Assembly (NCBI RefSeq): GCF_018780185.1 | Contig: NZ_JADMJX010000322.1 | Location: 1-59,872 of the forward strand | DNA from: Rhizobacter sp. | Lineage (GTDB): Bacteria; Pseudomonadota; Gammaproteobacteria; Burkholderiales; Burkholderiaceae_C | Length of the DNA stretch: 59,872 bases | Direction: 5' to 3' | Shown here: one piece after another, positions 16,901-25,127 of the stretch | How the letters are laid out: every line of letters begins with the position of its first letter | Position numbering within the stretch: position 1 is the stretch's first letter | Position numbers and translations under genes: made by a program | The notes under the pieces: generated by a model | Databases searched by the model: none | What the model saw: only the letters and a program-made list of their open reading frames with translations | Told to the model about the DNA's origin: nothing

Positions 16901-17996
16901 CGCGCGCCCGAGACACCACGGGCGCGCCCACGCTGGACTGCACGTCGGCAATGTCGGCGAGCAGCACCATGCCCGATGCGTTGTTCGGCAAGGAGGGCTC
17001 GTTGGCCGACTCGAGCGTCCATGGCGCGGCCACGGCATTGCCCTCCAGGCGTTCGCTCGTGCAGGTGTAGCGGCCCTTGACGTACGGGCTGACCGTCAAC
17101 GACCCGCTGCCGTAGCTGCCCCCCGCCGAGTGCGTTGGCTGGATCACCGCATGCGTCAGTGTGCTGCCCGTCAATGGGGGCGCGGGCGGCGAGAAGCCCG
17201 GAACCGACACCGCGAGCTGCTCCTCGCGCACGACGCGGTGAACCGGCAGCCCCACCAGCGAATCGGCATAGCTGTCGTCGGTGGACGTCATGAAGACGGT
17301 CTCCAGGCGGTCGCCCTCGATGCAGTGGGGTCGCGTGCCGCTGAAGGTGTAGGTGACCGTCAGGTTGGGCGCAGTTCCGTTGACCGCCAACGAGAAGGAG
17401 AACGGCAACGGTGCCGGCGTTGCCGGCGGGGGCACGATCCTCGTGGCCCGGCGCAGCGCCACCATGAACACCGAGAAGTCGCGCACCGCGAGCGTGGCCA
17501 TGCCAGCCTGGTGCGTCACGTCGCTGTGGGCCACCCAGCTGCCCAGCGGCTGAGCCTTGAGGATCACCAGCTGATCGGTGTCTCGCACCAGCGAGGCGTC
17601 GAATGGCAGCGTGACCTGCACCGGCTCGGCAAACCCGTGGCCGTGTGGCGTGATCGTGAAAACGTTCGACACCTGGATGAAGCCGTCGCCCGGCGGCGCG
17701 ACCGGCACCCCGGCGGAGTTTTTCGAGATCGCGATGCTGACGGTGGAGCCCTGCTGCATCACACCGGCCGGCACCGTGACGCTGGCGCCATCGTCGCCCG
17801 TGACCGTGCCACCCGCCCCGCCGACGATCGCCACGCCCGGTGTCGGGGGCGGAGGTGCGGTATCACCGCCGCCACCGCCGCAGCCGGCCAGCATGGCACC
17901 CAGCGCCAAGGCCACGACCGCGCGGCCAAGCCATGGCCCGCCACGCAGGCCCGTGCACGCCGCAAAACCCACCGTAGTGAAACGCTCGATTCGCAT
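13965..17996 (-). CDS. Large surface lipoprotein with five Ig-like domains and a propeller-like tail
   Basis: This 1343-residue protein has a lipobox LAGC with Cys39, followed by five Gly and a Pro-rich spacer. Residues ~55-150 look like a ZU5-type beta domain (GGTVTGDDGASVTVPAGV). Five Ig-like domains of ~80 residues, each with the QWxRNG-type core, occupy about residues 500-940. About eight repeats of ~40 residues follow (D/G-x-NG-x-AVVVW-x-S), consistent with a beta-propeller. The layout suits an outer-membrane-anchored adhesin or carbohydrate-binding protein, with the ligand unknown. The ribosome binding site lies inside a strong hairpin just upstream. Confidence 0.75.
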   Translation of the reverse strand: MRIERFTTVGFAACTGLRGGPWLGRAVVALALGAMLAGCGGGGGDTAPPPPTPGVAIVGGAGGTVTGDDGASVTVPAGVMQQGSTVSIAISKNSAGVPVAPPGDGFIQVSNVFTITPHGHGFAEPVQVTLPFDASLVRDTDQLVILKAQPLGSWVAHSDVTHQAGMATLAVRDFSVFMVALRRATRIVPPPATPAPLPFSFSLAVNGTAPNLTVTYTFSGTRPHCIEGDRLETVFMTSTDDSYADSLVGLPVHRVVREEQLAVSVPGFSPPAPPLTGSTLTHAVIQPTHSAGGSYGSGSLTVSPYVKGRYTCTSERLEGNAVAAPWTLESANEPSLPNNASGMVLLADIADVQSSVGAPVVSRARAQTAGSFALASRSRWEISRDGGASWSLYKLGAERVVPDTSFYSEAAARTAGLWAIEGDLPAFAATDNGALLRFSACTAIAPLFGSGQAPSYPCATGAPHTLSIAFVAQEPAFTAMPAPMAVVAGTGASFSVVATGLPTPTLQWQRRLPGGAWENIAGATGSTHLVTTTTLGQDGTQFQVVANNASGSAMSAPATLNVVDQAALPVVSAVSGPLTVVEGSAAVFAATVRGTEPLSFQWRRNGVDVLGANAPILRLDAVGQAQAGAYTLHVGNPAGAAQSAAQQLGVVPAGTPMPTAPTIVTQPVSVRVNAGNTATFAVGTGGSGPQVYQWRRDGVDIPGATAAFHSIASASAGDAAAYSVVVSNGAGSVTSMSVALTVDAAVQLAAPAITAQPGAVVVAPGMGATLGVGVQGSGPMSFQWLRNGVAVAGQTQATYTLLAATALDVGDYQVRVSNSVGEVTSAAAQLILLGAPAVAVQPGNRSVTEGATATFQVTASGDHPRYQWTRNQAAIGGATGPSYTTPALTQADSGAVYGVIVYNGAGLVFSQAAVLTVTAAPVVPQWQGAGALRASDGFAASRAVVAAGAAGQFVAAWLDTDAAGAKELRASRYTPGQGWSSAVTVTPVTSNSGATMSHAIAMDPAGNAVVVFTSQSNTRQSIWASQQAPAGAWTTPVLLESQDGGQAELPAVTINDQGTVTAVWQQNDTIYFPNSLATRRIVASRFVVGEGWGPPVDIDFVDGDAHGTGMPIHVSASPAGDVVAAWTTDTAVGQVASANVLRRDVGWVGAQQLVNGSTPTTASVVSGAAINDAGLALVTFRRLPSTTSNVYAARYTVASGWAVPELLGPNGDAARVVLGPDGAATVVWENSPSGNQILVTRASATGPWSAPQAAGSGFSPAIGRDINGNVTVAWLSNPGVRSVTSASWPAGGALTGAAVIESDTAAATGWVAGGLAVSANGQAAAVWTEGAAPDSVPWANVFR

Positions 17997-17998
17997 GG

Positions 17999-18037
17999 AA
18001 ACCCTTCCAAACGCCGACTGGGCGCCTGGAAGGGTTT
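17999..18037 (-). promoter_or_regulatory. 11-bp hairpin covering the ribosome binding site of the large lipoprotein gene
   Basis: AAACCCTTCCA (17999-18009) pairs perfectly with TGGAAGGGTTT (18027-18037). On the minus strand the 3' arm contains GGAAGGG, the only plausible Shine-Dalgarno for the ATG at 17996, so the folded RNA would hide it. The same hairpin lies 50 nt downstream of the helicase stop and could be that gene's terminator, although no T-run follows on this strand. Confidence 0.55.
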
Positions 18038-18086
18038 GTAAGGACTACAGCGTTATGAAGGCGTTAGCACCGCGGGTTCCACGCCC

Positions 18087-20360
18087 TCAATGGCGCCGCC
18101 GCATCCCGGTTCTCACCTGCGCCAGCGGGCGTTTGCCCTTGAGCTGCCGCTCGATGCCGTCGTTGAGCAGGCTGCGCAGCGCAATCACCTCGTCCACGTG
18201 GCCATACACACCGGGGAAGCGCAGGTCCAGCCACAACCACAGCGTGCACGAGCGCAGCGCCTGCTCCATGCGGTCGAGGCGGCTGTGGCTGTCGACGGCG
18301 TCCAGGAACCACGGCTTGCCGGCCTTGCCGGTGAGCGCGTGGCTGCTGCTCCAGTCGAGGTATTCCTGCACCTGCGATTCGGTGCGCGTGTCGACCGGCG
18401 CCTGCGCGTAGATGAAGCGCTCTTTCAGCGTGAGCTTGGCCGCGCTCTTGTCGAGCTGCTCGGCGAGCAACAGCATCTGCTCCAGCTCGGCTACGGCGAA
18501 GTGCGCGTCGTCGAGCTTCAGCTGCTCCATGAACACGCCCAGCACCTCGCGCAACTTGGTCATGTGCAGGCGCGACGAGATGGTGTCGACGTGCCAGCCA
18601 TTGGGCGCCACCGGCGCCTTGAAGTCGCGCGGGGCACGCGGCGTTTTCGGCAGCAGCTCTTTCAGCACCTTGGCGGCGCTGGGCTCAGCTTCCTTGAGCA
18701 CGCCCACGAAGCCTTCGTCGTGCATGCCGAAACGCCCTGCCCGGCCAGCGATCTGGTGCACTTCGGATTCGTTCAGCGTGCGGTCGCCCTGGCCGTCGAA
18801 CTTGGCCATGGTGCTGAACAGCACACGCTGGATCGGCAGGTTGAGGCCCATGCCGATGGCGTCGGTGGCTACCAGCACGTGCGACTCACCGGTGGCAAAA
18901 CGCTCGGCCTCGCGGCGGCGCACCTCGGGCGGCAACGCGCCGTAGATCACCGACACCGGGTGGCCGTTGGCGGCGATCTGGTCGCGCAGCATCAGCACGT
19001 CGCGGCGGCTGAAGGCGACCACTGCGTCGCCCAGCTTCAGCGCGCTGATGGGCACCGGGTGGGGCAGCAGCTGCACGTGCTGCTTGCGCTCGAAGTGACG
19101 CACCTCGCAGCGCTCGCCGCACAGGCCGAGCAGGTTTTCGATCGCGGGCACGGCGTAGGCCGAGCAGATGATGATGACCTCGTTGGCCGGCACCGCCACG
19201 ATCGCCTGCGTCCAGGCCCAGCCGCGGTACGGGTCGAAGATCATCTGCGCTTCGTCGATCACGGCCACGTCGATGGGCTTGTTGGTGGCGACCATCTCGA
19301 TGGTGCTCGACACCACGCGGGCGTTGTCGGCCGGCACGTTCTCTTCACCCGTCAGCAGCGAGCAGGCCACACCGCGGCCGACCAGGCGGTCGCGGCCTTC
19401 GAGGGCCAGCAGGCGCAGCGGGGCGAGGTAGGCGCCGTCGTGCGCTTGCGCCAGGCGCTCGAAGGCGGCGTGGGTCTTGCCGCTGTTGGGCGGGCCGACA
19501 TAGAGCGTCACGGTGCGCTGCAGGTGGCGTGCCTTCTGGAAGGTGTCGGGGTAGCCCTGGAACGCGAGCTCGCTGTTCAGGCCTTCGAGCGTCTCGAGCT
19601 CGGTGACGCGGTGCTCCCAACGGTCTTGCGCGCGGGTGCAGGCGGCCTTCAGCTCAGTGATGTTGGCAGCGGTGAGTGGTGTGGCGCACTCCGATTGCAG
19701 GCGCGGCAGCAGCGAGTCGATGTGCTTGGGCTTGTGCGCGCGGCTGCGCGCCACCAGCCCGTCGAGGTGGGCCAGCAGCTCGGCGGCGTGAGGGTACTGG
19801 GGCGGCGAGCCCAGCGCGGCCAGCAAGGCGGCCTTGTCGCCGCTTCGGTAAAACGCCCACACCGGCGCCGCATCGACCGGCACGCGGAACAGCACCGGCA
19901 TGCGCCAGCCCGCCTCAGTCAGCTGCAGGGTGTGGCTGATCAGGCGCGACCACTGCCCGGCATCGCGCGACACGCCCAGCGCCTCGAGCGCGGCGGTGCG
20001 CTCCAGCATCAGCGGGCGCACGTCGGGGCCGGTGCCTACGGCGTCGAGGTGGGCCACGGCGCTGTCGATCAGGTCGGGGGCGATCCAGCGGCTGGGGCGG
20101 GCACCGGCCACGGCCTTTTGCAGCAGCACGAGGCCGAGCTTGTCGAGGTGTTCTTCAAAGCCCGCGGTGCGCTCGGCGATGTAGTCGCCGGGTTTGACCA
20201 CCTGCGGCAACACGTAGGCGGCCTGGCGCACGCGCGCGAACTGCTCTTTGGTAATGTGGGCCGGCACACGCTTGGCGTGGCGGGGGTTCGGCAGGTTCAG
20301 GGTTTCGGGAAGGCGTTGGGGCGCGCTCTGGGTGGCGCCATCGGTCTGATTTGGGGGCAT
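18087..20360 (-). CDS. SUV3-like DExQ RNA/DNA helicase
   Basis: This 757-residue superfamily 2 helicase has a ~280-residue N-terminal extension, then Walker A GPPNSGKT (289-296), motif II DEAQ (369-372) in place of DEAD, and motif VI QIAGRAGRFG. The combination of DExQ, an IDEAQMIFDPYRGWAWT context and the RAGR motif resembles mitochondrial SUV3 and its bacterial relatives. These unwind RNA or DNA and, in mitochondria, work with a 3'-5' exoribonuclease. It is divergent from dbpA with a 139-bp shared upstream region, so two RNA helicases may be co-regulated. No nuclease gene is adjacent. Confidence 0.85.
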   Translation of the reverse strand: MPPNQTDGATQSAPQRLPETLNLPNPRHAKRVPAHITKEQFARVRQAAYVLPQVVKPGDYIAERTAGFEEHLDKLGLVLLQKAVAGARPSRWIAPDLIDSAVAHLDAVGTGPDVRPLMLERTAALEALGVSRDAGQWSRLISHTLQLTEAGWRMPVLFRVPVDAAPVWAFYRSGDKAALLAALGSPPQYPHAAELLAHLDGLVARSRAHKPKHIDSLLPRLQSECATPLTAANITELKAACTRAQDRWEHRVTELETLEGLNSELAFQGYPDTFQKARHLQRTVTLYVGPPNSGKTHAAFERLAQAHDGAYLAPLRLLALEGRDRLVGRGVACSLLTGEENVPADNARVVSSTIEMVATNKPIDVAVIDEAQMIFDPYRGWAWTQAIVAVPANEVIIICSAYAVPAIENLLGLCGERCEVRHFERKQHVQLLPHPVPISALKLGDAVVAFSRRDVLMLRDQIAANGHPVSVIYGALPPEVRRREAERFATGESHVLVATDAIGMGLNLPIQRVLFSTMAKFDGQGDRTLNESEVHQIAGRAGRFGMHDEGFVGVLKEAEPSAAKVLKELLPKTPRAPRDFKAPVAPNGWHVDTISSRLHMTKLREVLGVFMEQLKLDDAHFAVAELEQMLLLAEQLDKSAAKLTLKERFIYAQAPVDTRTESQVQEYLDWSSSHALTGKAGKPWFLDAVDSHSRLDRMEQALRSCTLWLWLDLRFPGVYGHVDEVIALRSLLNDGIERQLKGKRPLAQVRTGMRRRH

Positions 20361-20499
20361 AAGGGACTCTAACCGGTGCTCACGGCCTCGGTTGGCAGCG
20401 CACCGTCAGTTTGCTGATCGGCCTGTGCGCCCGACGCCGTGCTGCGTAGCCGGTCGGGGTCGGTGGAGAAGGCGCTCTACCCGCAGCCGATAATCACGC

Positions 20500-21884
<1,385 letters not shown>

Positions 21885-21888
<4 letters not shown>

Positions 21889-22418
21889 GCACCGCGGCTG
21901 TCCAGGCTGAACGCCTGCGCATAGCGGAACACCATGGCCGCACGCGAGCGCACGCCGAGCTTGCAATAGATGTTTTTCAGGTATGAACGCACCGTGAACT
22001 CGCTCAGGTGCAGGCGGTCAGCCACCTGCTTGGTGAGATAGCCCAGGCAGATCAGTTGCACGATCTGCATCTCTCGGTTGGTGAGCAGGTCGCGCAAGTC
22101 GGCGGGCGGTGCGGGTGAGCGCGCGCCATTGAGCTTCGGGCTGATCGGCACCGCCTGATCCGACACCAGTGCGTAGCGGTGGTGGTCGAACTCGAAATGC
22201 ACGATCTCGCCTTCGGCATAAACCAGCCGTGGGTGCGCGTCGTGCCGGCTCTCCACATGCCGTGGCACGACCTTGTCGACACAGACGAGGCGGCATGGGT
22301 GCCCCCCCAAGTCGATCCAGGTGCCGCCACATGGCGTCGCCTCCGGGTCGAGCTCCGACGCAAGCTCGCTGCTCGCTCGCGACGACGGTTCGAGACTCTG
22401 ACGCTCGTTGGGAATCAT
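21885..22418 (-). CDS. LuxR-type response regulator-like transcription factor
   Basis: This 177-residue protein ends in a GerE/LuxR helix-turn-helix (LTNREMQIVQLICLGYLTKQ, then SEFTVRSYLKNIYCKLG). The ~100-residue N-terminal part (GGTWIDLGGHPCRLV, HFEFDHHRYALV) is not a receiver domain: no phosphorylatable Asp pocket is visible, so the input is unknown. The gene is divergent from the nine-gene operon starting at 22789, with 370 bp between, and is the natural candidate for its regulator. That link is positional only. Confidence 0.85.
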
Positions 22419-22788
22419 TCAACCAACCCTGGTGTGTTGCCGTTCATCGTGCCATCGCAGCATCCATCGCATGCCCCCCAGTTCCAGGGGACGTGCCACC
22501 ACTCGACTCGCGCACAAGCGATCTGATGAAGGTCGGCGGCCGGGCTCTCAATGTCAAGGCCGCCGGGCCTGCAAGACATGACAGGTGCATTTGAGGGAGT
22601 GCAAACGGACCAGCCCCTTCGGCTCACCGCGACTTCGGGCCTGCAAACAAGCGCGCCACATGGCAGGCGCGATAACGCGGACTGGTCGCACGCCGACACC
22701 GCACCTAGAGTCCCTTTCACGGTCAACGCACCACCCTCATCGACGAGACCAGGTGCCACGCCGCAGCGAGCCACGACGGAGGTGCCTG
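22419..22788. promoter_or_regulatory. 370-bp divergent intergenic region before the nine-gene operon
   Basis: No gene is convincing here. It should hold the promoters of the LuxR-type gene (leftward) and of the operon (rightward). An 11-bp direct repeat, CGGGCCTGCAA, occurs at 22564-22574 and 22636-22646, 72 bp apart, and could be an operator. A possible -10 TAGAGT lies at 22706-22711 with a poor -35 (TGGTCG) 17 bp before it. GGAGG precedes the ATG at 22789. Confidence 0.4.
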
Positions 22789-23886
22789 ATGGATCAGCCT
22801 TTCGACAGCGATGTGATGGATGAAGCCGACGCATTGGACGCCGCAGGTGACAGCGTTGACAGCGGCGATCTGTTCGACGAGGCCGACGCCTCCGACGAAT
22901 TCACCGATCAGTTCAGCCCGCCTGCCAGCGGCGATGCCTTCGAGGGCGACAGTGCCGACGACCTGGGCGATGCCTTCGGCGAAGGTGGCGACGACATGGC
23001 GGTGTGGAATGCCTTCGAGGAAGAGATCGCCGATGGCCTGGACGCCGCCGACGACGATGAATTCTTCGGCCGCCTGCTCGGTGGGCTCGGCCGCGCTGCA
23101 GGCGCACTGGGCCGTGGTGCCGGTGGCAGCGTGGCCGGGCGCGTAGGTTCGTTTGCTTCGCAGGCCGGCCGCATGGCCGGGCAGGTCGGCCAGGCGGCGC
23201 GACGGGTCACGCCGGCGGCGCAGGCCGCAGCGCGCCTCGCACGCATGCTGGGCGCCCCCGGTGTGGCGGGCGCCTTCGGCCAGGCCGGGCGCATCGCGCA
23301 GGGCGTGGGCCAGGCGGCCGGTGGCGCGCAGGGCCTGTTCAGCCAGCTCAGTCAGCTGCTCGGCCAGGGCGGTGACGCGTTCGATGCCTTCGACGACATG
23401 GCCGACCTGTTCGCCGAAGACGGCATCGATGAAGCGCTGCCCGCCGTGGTGGCGCTGGCTGCGCGCACCGCCGCACGCGGCCTGGGCTTTCGCAACCTGG
23501 CCCAGGTGTCGCAAGCCGGGCGGCGCGCGCTGGTGCGCGGCGTGGCCGCGGCGGCACGCGAGCTGGTGCGCCGGCGCGGACCGCGCGCGGTGCGTGCCCT
23601 GCCGCGTCTGGCCCAGGCGGCCACCCGCGTGGCGCAGCGCCGCGCTCCCACACCCCAGCAGGCCATGCAGGCCGTGCGGCGCGGTCTGCCGCAGGCGGCG
23701 CGCCGCGTGTCACAGAACCCGCAGGTCATACGGCGGTTGGCCCAGCCTCAGCGTGCCGGTGGCGCGCCATTGGTGCGACCCACTGCCGTAGGGCGCGGCA
23801 TCCCCGGCGCAGCAGCGGCCAGCGGCACGCGGCGCTACACCTTCCAAGGACCGGTCACCTTGACCATCAGCCCGCAGGGGGCGTGA
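22789..23886 (+). CDS. Polyampholyte protein A (acidic N-terminus, arginine-rich C-terminus)
   Basis: I know no family for this 365-residue protein. Residues 1-91 are very rich in Asp/Glu with almost no Lys/Arg. A hinge EFFGRLLGGLG (91-101) is followed by a Gly/Ala/Gln-rich helical stretch. A second acidic patch (FDAFDDMADLFAEDGIDEA, ~198-216) comes next, then an Arg/Ala-rich region (~245-325). The last residues, YTFQGPVTLTISPQGA, form a short beta-like tail. No signal peptide or true membrane segment is seen. It is paralogous to the next protein, having the same order of elements and the same GPVT near the end. It is the first gene of the operon, with GGAGG at good spacing. It may be a scaffold or condensate-forming protein; this is inference. 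Confidence 0.75.
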   Translation: MDQPFDSDVMDEADALDAAGDSVDSGDLFDEADASDEFTDQFSPPASGDAFEGDSADDLGDAFGEGGDDMAVWNAFEEEIADGLDAADDDEFFGRLLGGLGRAAGALGRGAGGSVAGRVGSFASQAGRMAGQVGQAARRVTPAAQAAARLARMLGAPGVAGAFGQAGRIAQGVGQAAGGAQGLFSQLSQLLGQGGDAFDAFDDMADLFAEDGIDEALPAVVALAARTAARGLGFRNLAQVSQAGRRALVRGVAAAARELVRRRGPRAVRALPRLAQAATRVAQRRAPTPQQAMQAVRRGLPQAARRVSQNPQVIRRLAQPQRAGGAPLVRPTAVGRGIPGAAAASGTRRYTFQGPVTLTISPQGA

Positions 23887-23926
23887 ACCTGACGAGACCG
23901 ACCACTGGCGCTGAAAGGAGCGAACC

Positions 23927-25099
23927 ATGGACCGATTTGAAGCCGATGTGATGGACGACCTGATGTACGACGCTGCCGAAGGACCGGCGCGCAATGCAAT
24001 GGACGCCTATGACGAATACGACGCGTACGACGAGGGCGATGAGTTCGACGAGTACGACGAAGGCGACGAGGGCGACGACGAGTTCCTCGGCCGTCTGCTT
24101 GGTGGCCTGGGCCGCGTGGCCGGCGGTGCGCTGGGCCGTGCGGGGCGCGGCGGGCGTGGCGGTGGTGCCTCCCCCGGGGGCGGCGGCCTCGGCGGCTTGC
24201 TGGGCGGTCTGCTTGGTGCCGATGAGTTCGATGAATTCGACGAGTTCGACGAAGGCGATGAGTTCGACGAGTTCGATGAAGGCGATGAATTCGACGCCGG
24301 CGACGAGGGCGATGCGCTCGAGGCCTTCGTGGCCGACGCCATGGACGCCGCCGATGGCGACGAATTCTTCAGCCGCCTGCGCCGCCTGGCCAGCGGCGCG
24401 GCGAACATTGCGCGGCGCGTGGGCCGCGGTGTGGGCGCCGCGGCGCGCGTGGTCGGCCCCATCGCCAGCATGATCCCGATTCCGCAGGCGCAGATGATCG
24501 GCCGCATTGCCAACGTGGCAGGCCGCCTGCTCGCCGACGGCGCCGATGAGTTCGAGGCTTTCGACGACCTGATCGATGGCCTGGACGAAGACGCCATCGA
24601 TGCCGCAGCCCCGGTGCTGGCCGGCATGGTGGTGCGGCGTGCCGTGCCTTCGATTGCCCGCGCGGCACCGGCCGTGCGCCGCGCCGCGGTGCGGGGTGTC
24701 ACCCGGGCCGTGCGGCAGGCCGTGCGCCGCCAGGGCCCGCCCGCCGCGCGTGCCGTGGCGCGAGCCGTGCGCGCCACCCGCCGCGGGCTGGCGCAGCGGC
24801 GCGTGCCGCCGCGTGCTGCCGCGCGCGTGGTGCAGCGCGCCGCGCAGGCCGTGGCGCGCCAGCCGCAGGCCGTTCGCCGCCTGGCCCGCCCGTTGGTGCC
24901 GGCGGCGCGGCGCGTCACGCCACGCGGCCCGGTCGCCCGGGTGGTGGCGCGCACGGTGGCACCGGCGGCCCGCCGCGCGGCTGCCACGCAGGGCACGGCG
25001 GCGGCGCGGCGCGGCGCAGTGGTCGGCGGCTGCCCGCATTGCGGCGCGCGCCGCATGAACATCCGCGGCCCGGTGACCATCCACATCCGCGGCCGCTGA
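23927..25099 (+). CDS. Polyampholyte protein B with DEFDE repeats
   Basis: This 390-residue paralogue of the preceding protein starts with EADVMDD, followed by Asp/Glu/Tyr/Phe-rich acidic tracts at ~27-52 and ~99-129. The second tract is a run of DEF and DEG units. EFLGRLLGGLG (52-62) matches the hinge of protein A, and EAFDDLIDGLDEDAIDAA (~210-227) matches its second acidic patch. Residues ~237-365 are packed with Arg/Ala. The tail has CPHC (369-372), a possible metal knuckle absent from A, then GPVTIHIRGR at the end. AAGGAG precedes the ATG, 40 nt after gene A. No known family. Confidence 0.75.
   Translation: MDRFEADVMDDLMYDAAEGPARNAMDAYDEYDAYDEGDEFDEYDEGDEGDDEFLGRLLGGLGRVAGGALGRAGRGGRGGGASPGGGGLGGLLGGLLGADEFDEFDEFDEGDEFDEFDEGDEFDAGDEGDALEAFVADAMDAADGDEFFSRLRRLASGAANIARRVGRGVGAAARVVGPIASMIPIPQAQMIGRIANVAGRLLADGADEFEAFDDLIDGLDEDAIDAAAPVLAGMVVRRAVPSIARAAPAVRRAAVRGVTRAVRQAVRRQGPPAARAVARAVRATRRGLAQRRVPPRAAARVVQRAAQAVARQPQAVRRLARPLVPAARRVTPRGPVARVVARTVAPAARRAAATQGTAAARRGAVVGGCPHCGARRMNIRGPVTIHIRGR
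24221..24313 (+). repeat. In-frame acidic codon repeat (DEF/DEG units)
   Basis: A tandem array of 9-bp and 12-bp GAYGARTTC/GGC-type units encodes alternating DEF and DEG triplets in protein B, residues 99-129. The units vary at third positions, so the array is diverged rather than fresh. It is coding sequence; copy number may vary between strains. Confidence 0.6.
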
Positions 25100-25127
25100 A
25101 GCACAACGGCAACCGGGGGCAACGACC

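Noticed and set aside
18090-20372. 760-codon plus-strand frame over the SUV3-like helicase
   Set aside because: Antisense shadow; the minus strand holds all helicase motifs.
24000-24320. Repetitive GAYGAR sequence considered as a CRISPR or microsatellite locus
   Set aside because: Repeats are in frame, of codon length and without unique spacers, so they are coding repeats.
22789-25099. Polyampholytes considered as histone-like or ribosomal proteins because of the Arg/Ala-rich halves
   Set aside because: The strongly acidic N-terminal halves, the second acidic patch and the shared tail do not fit either family.
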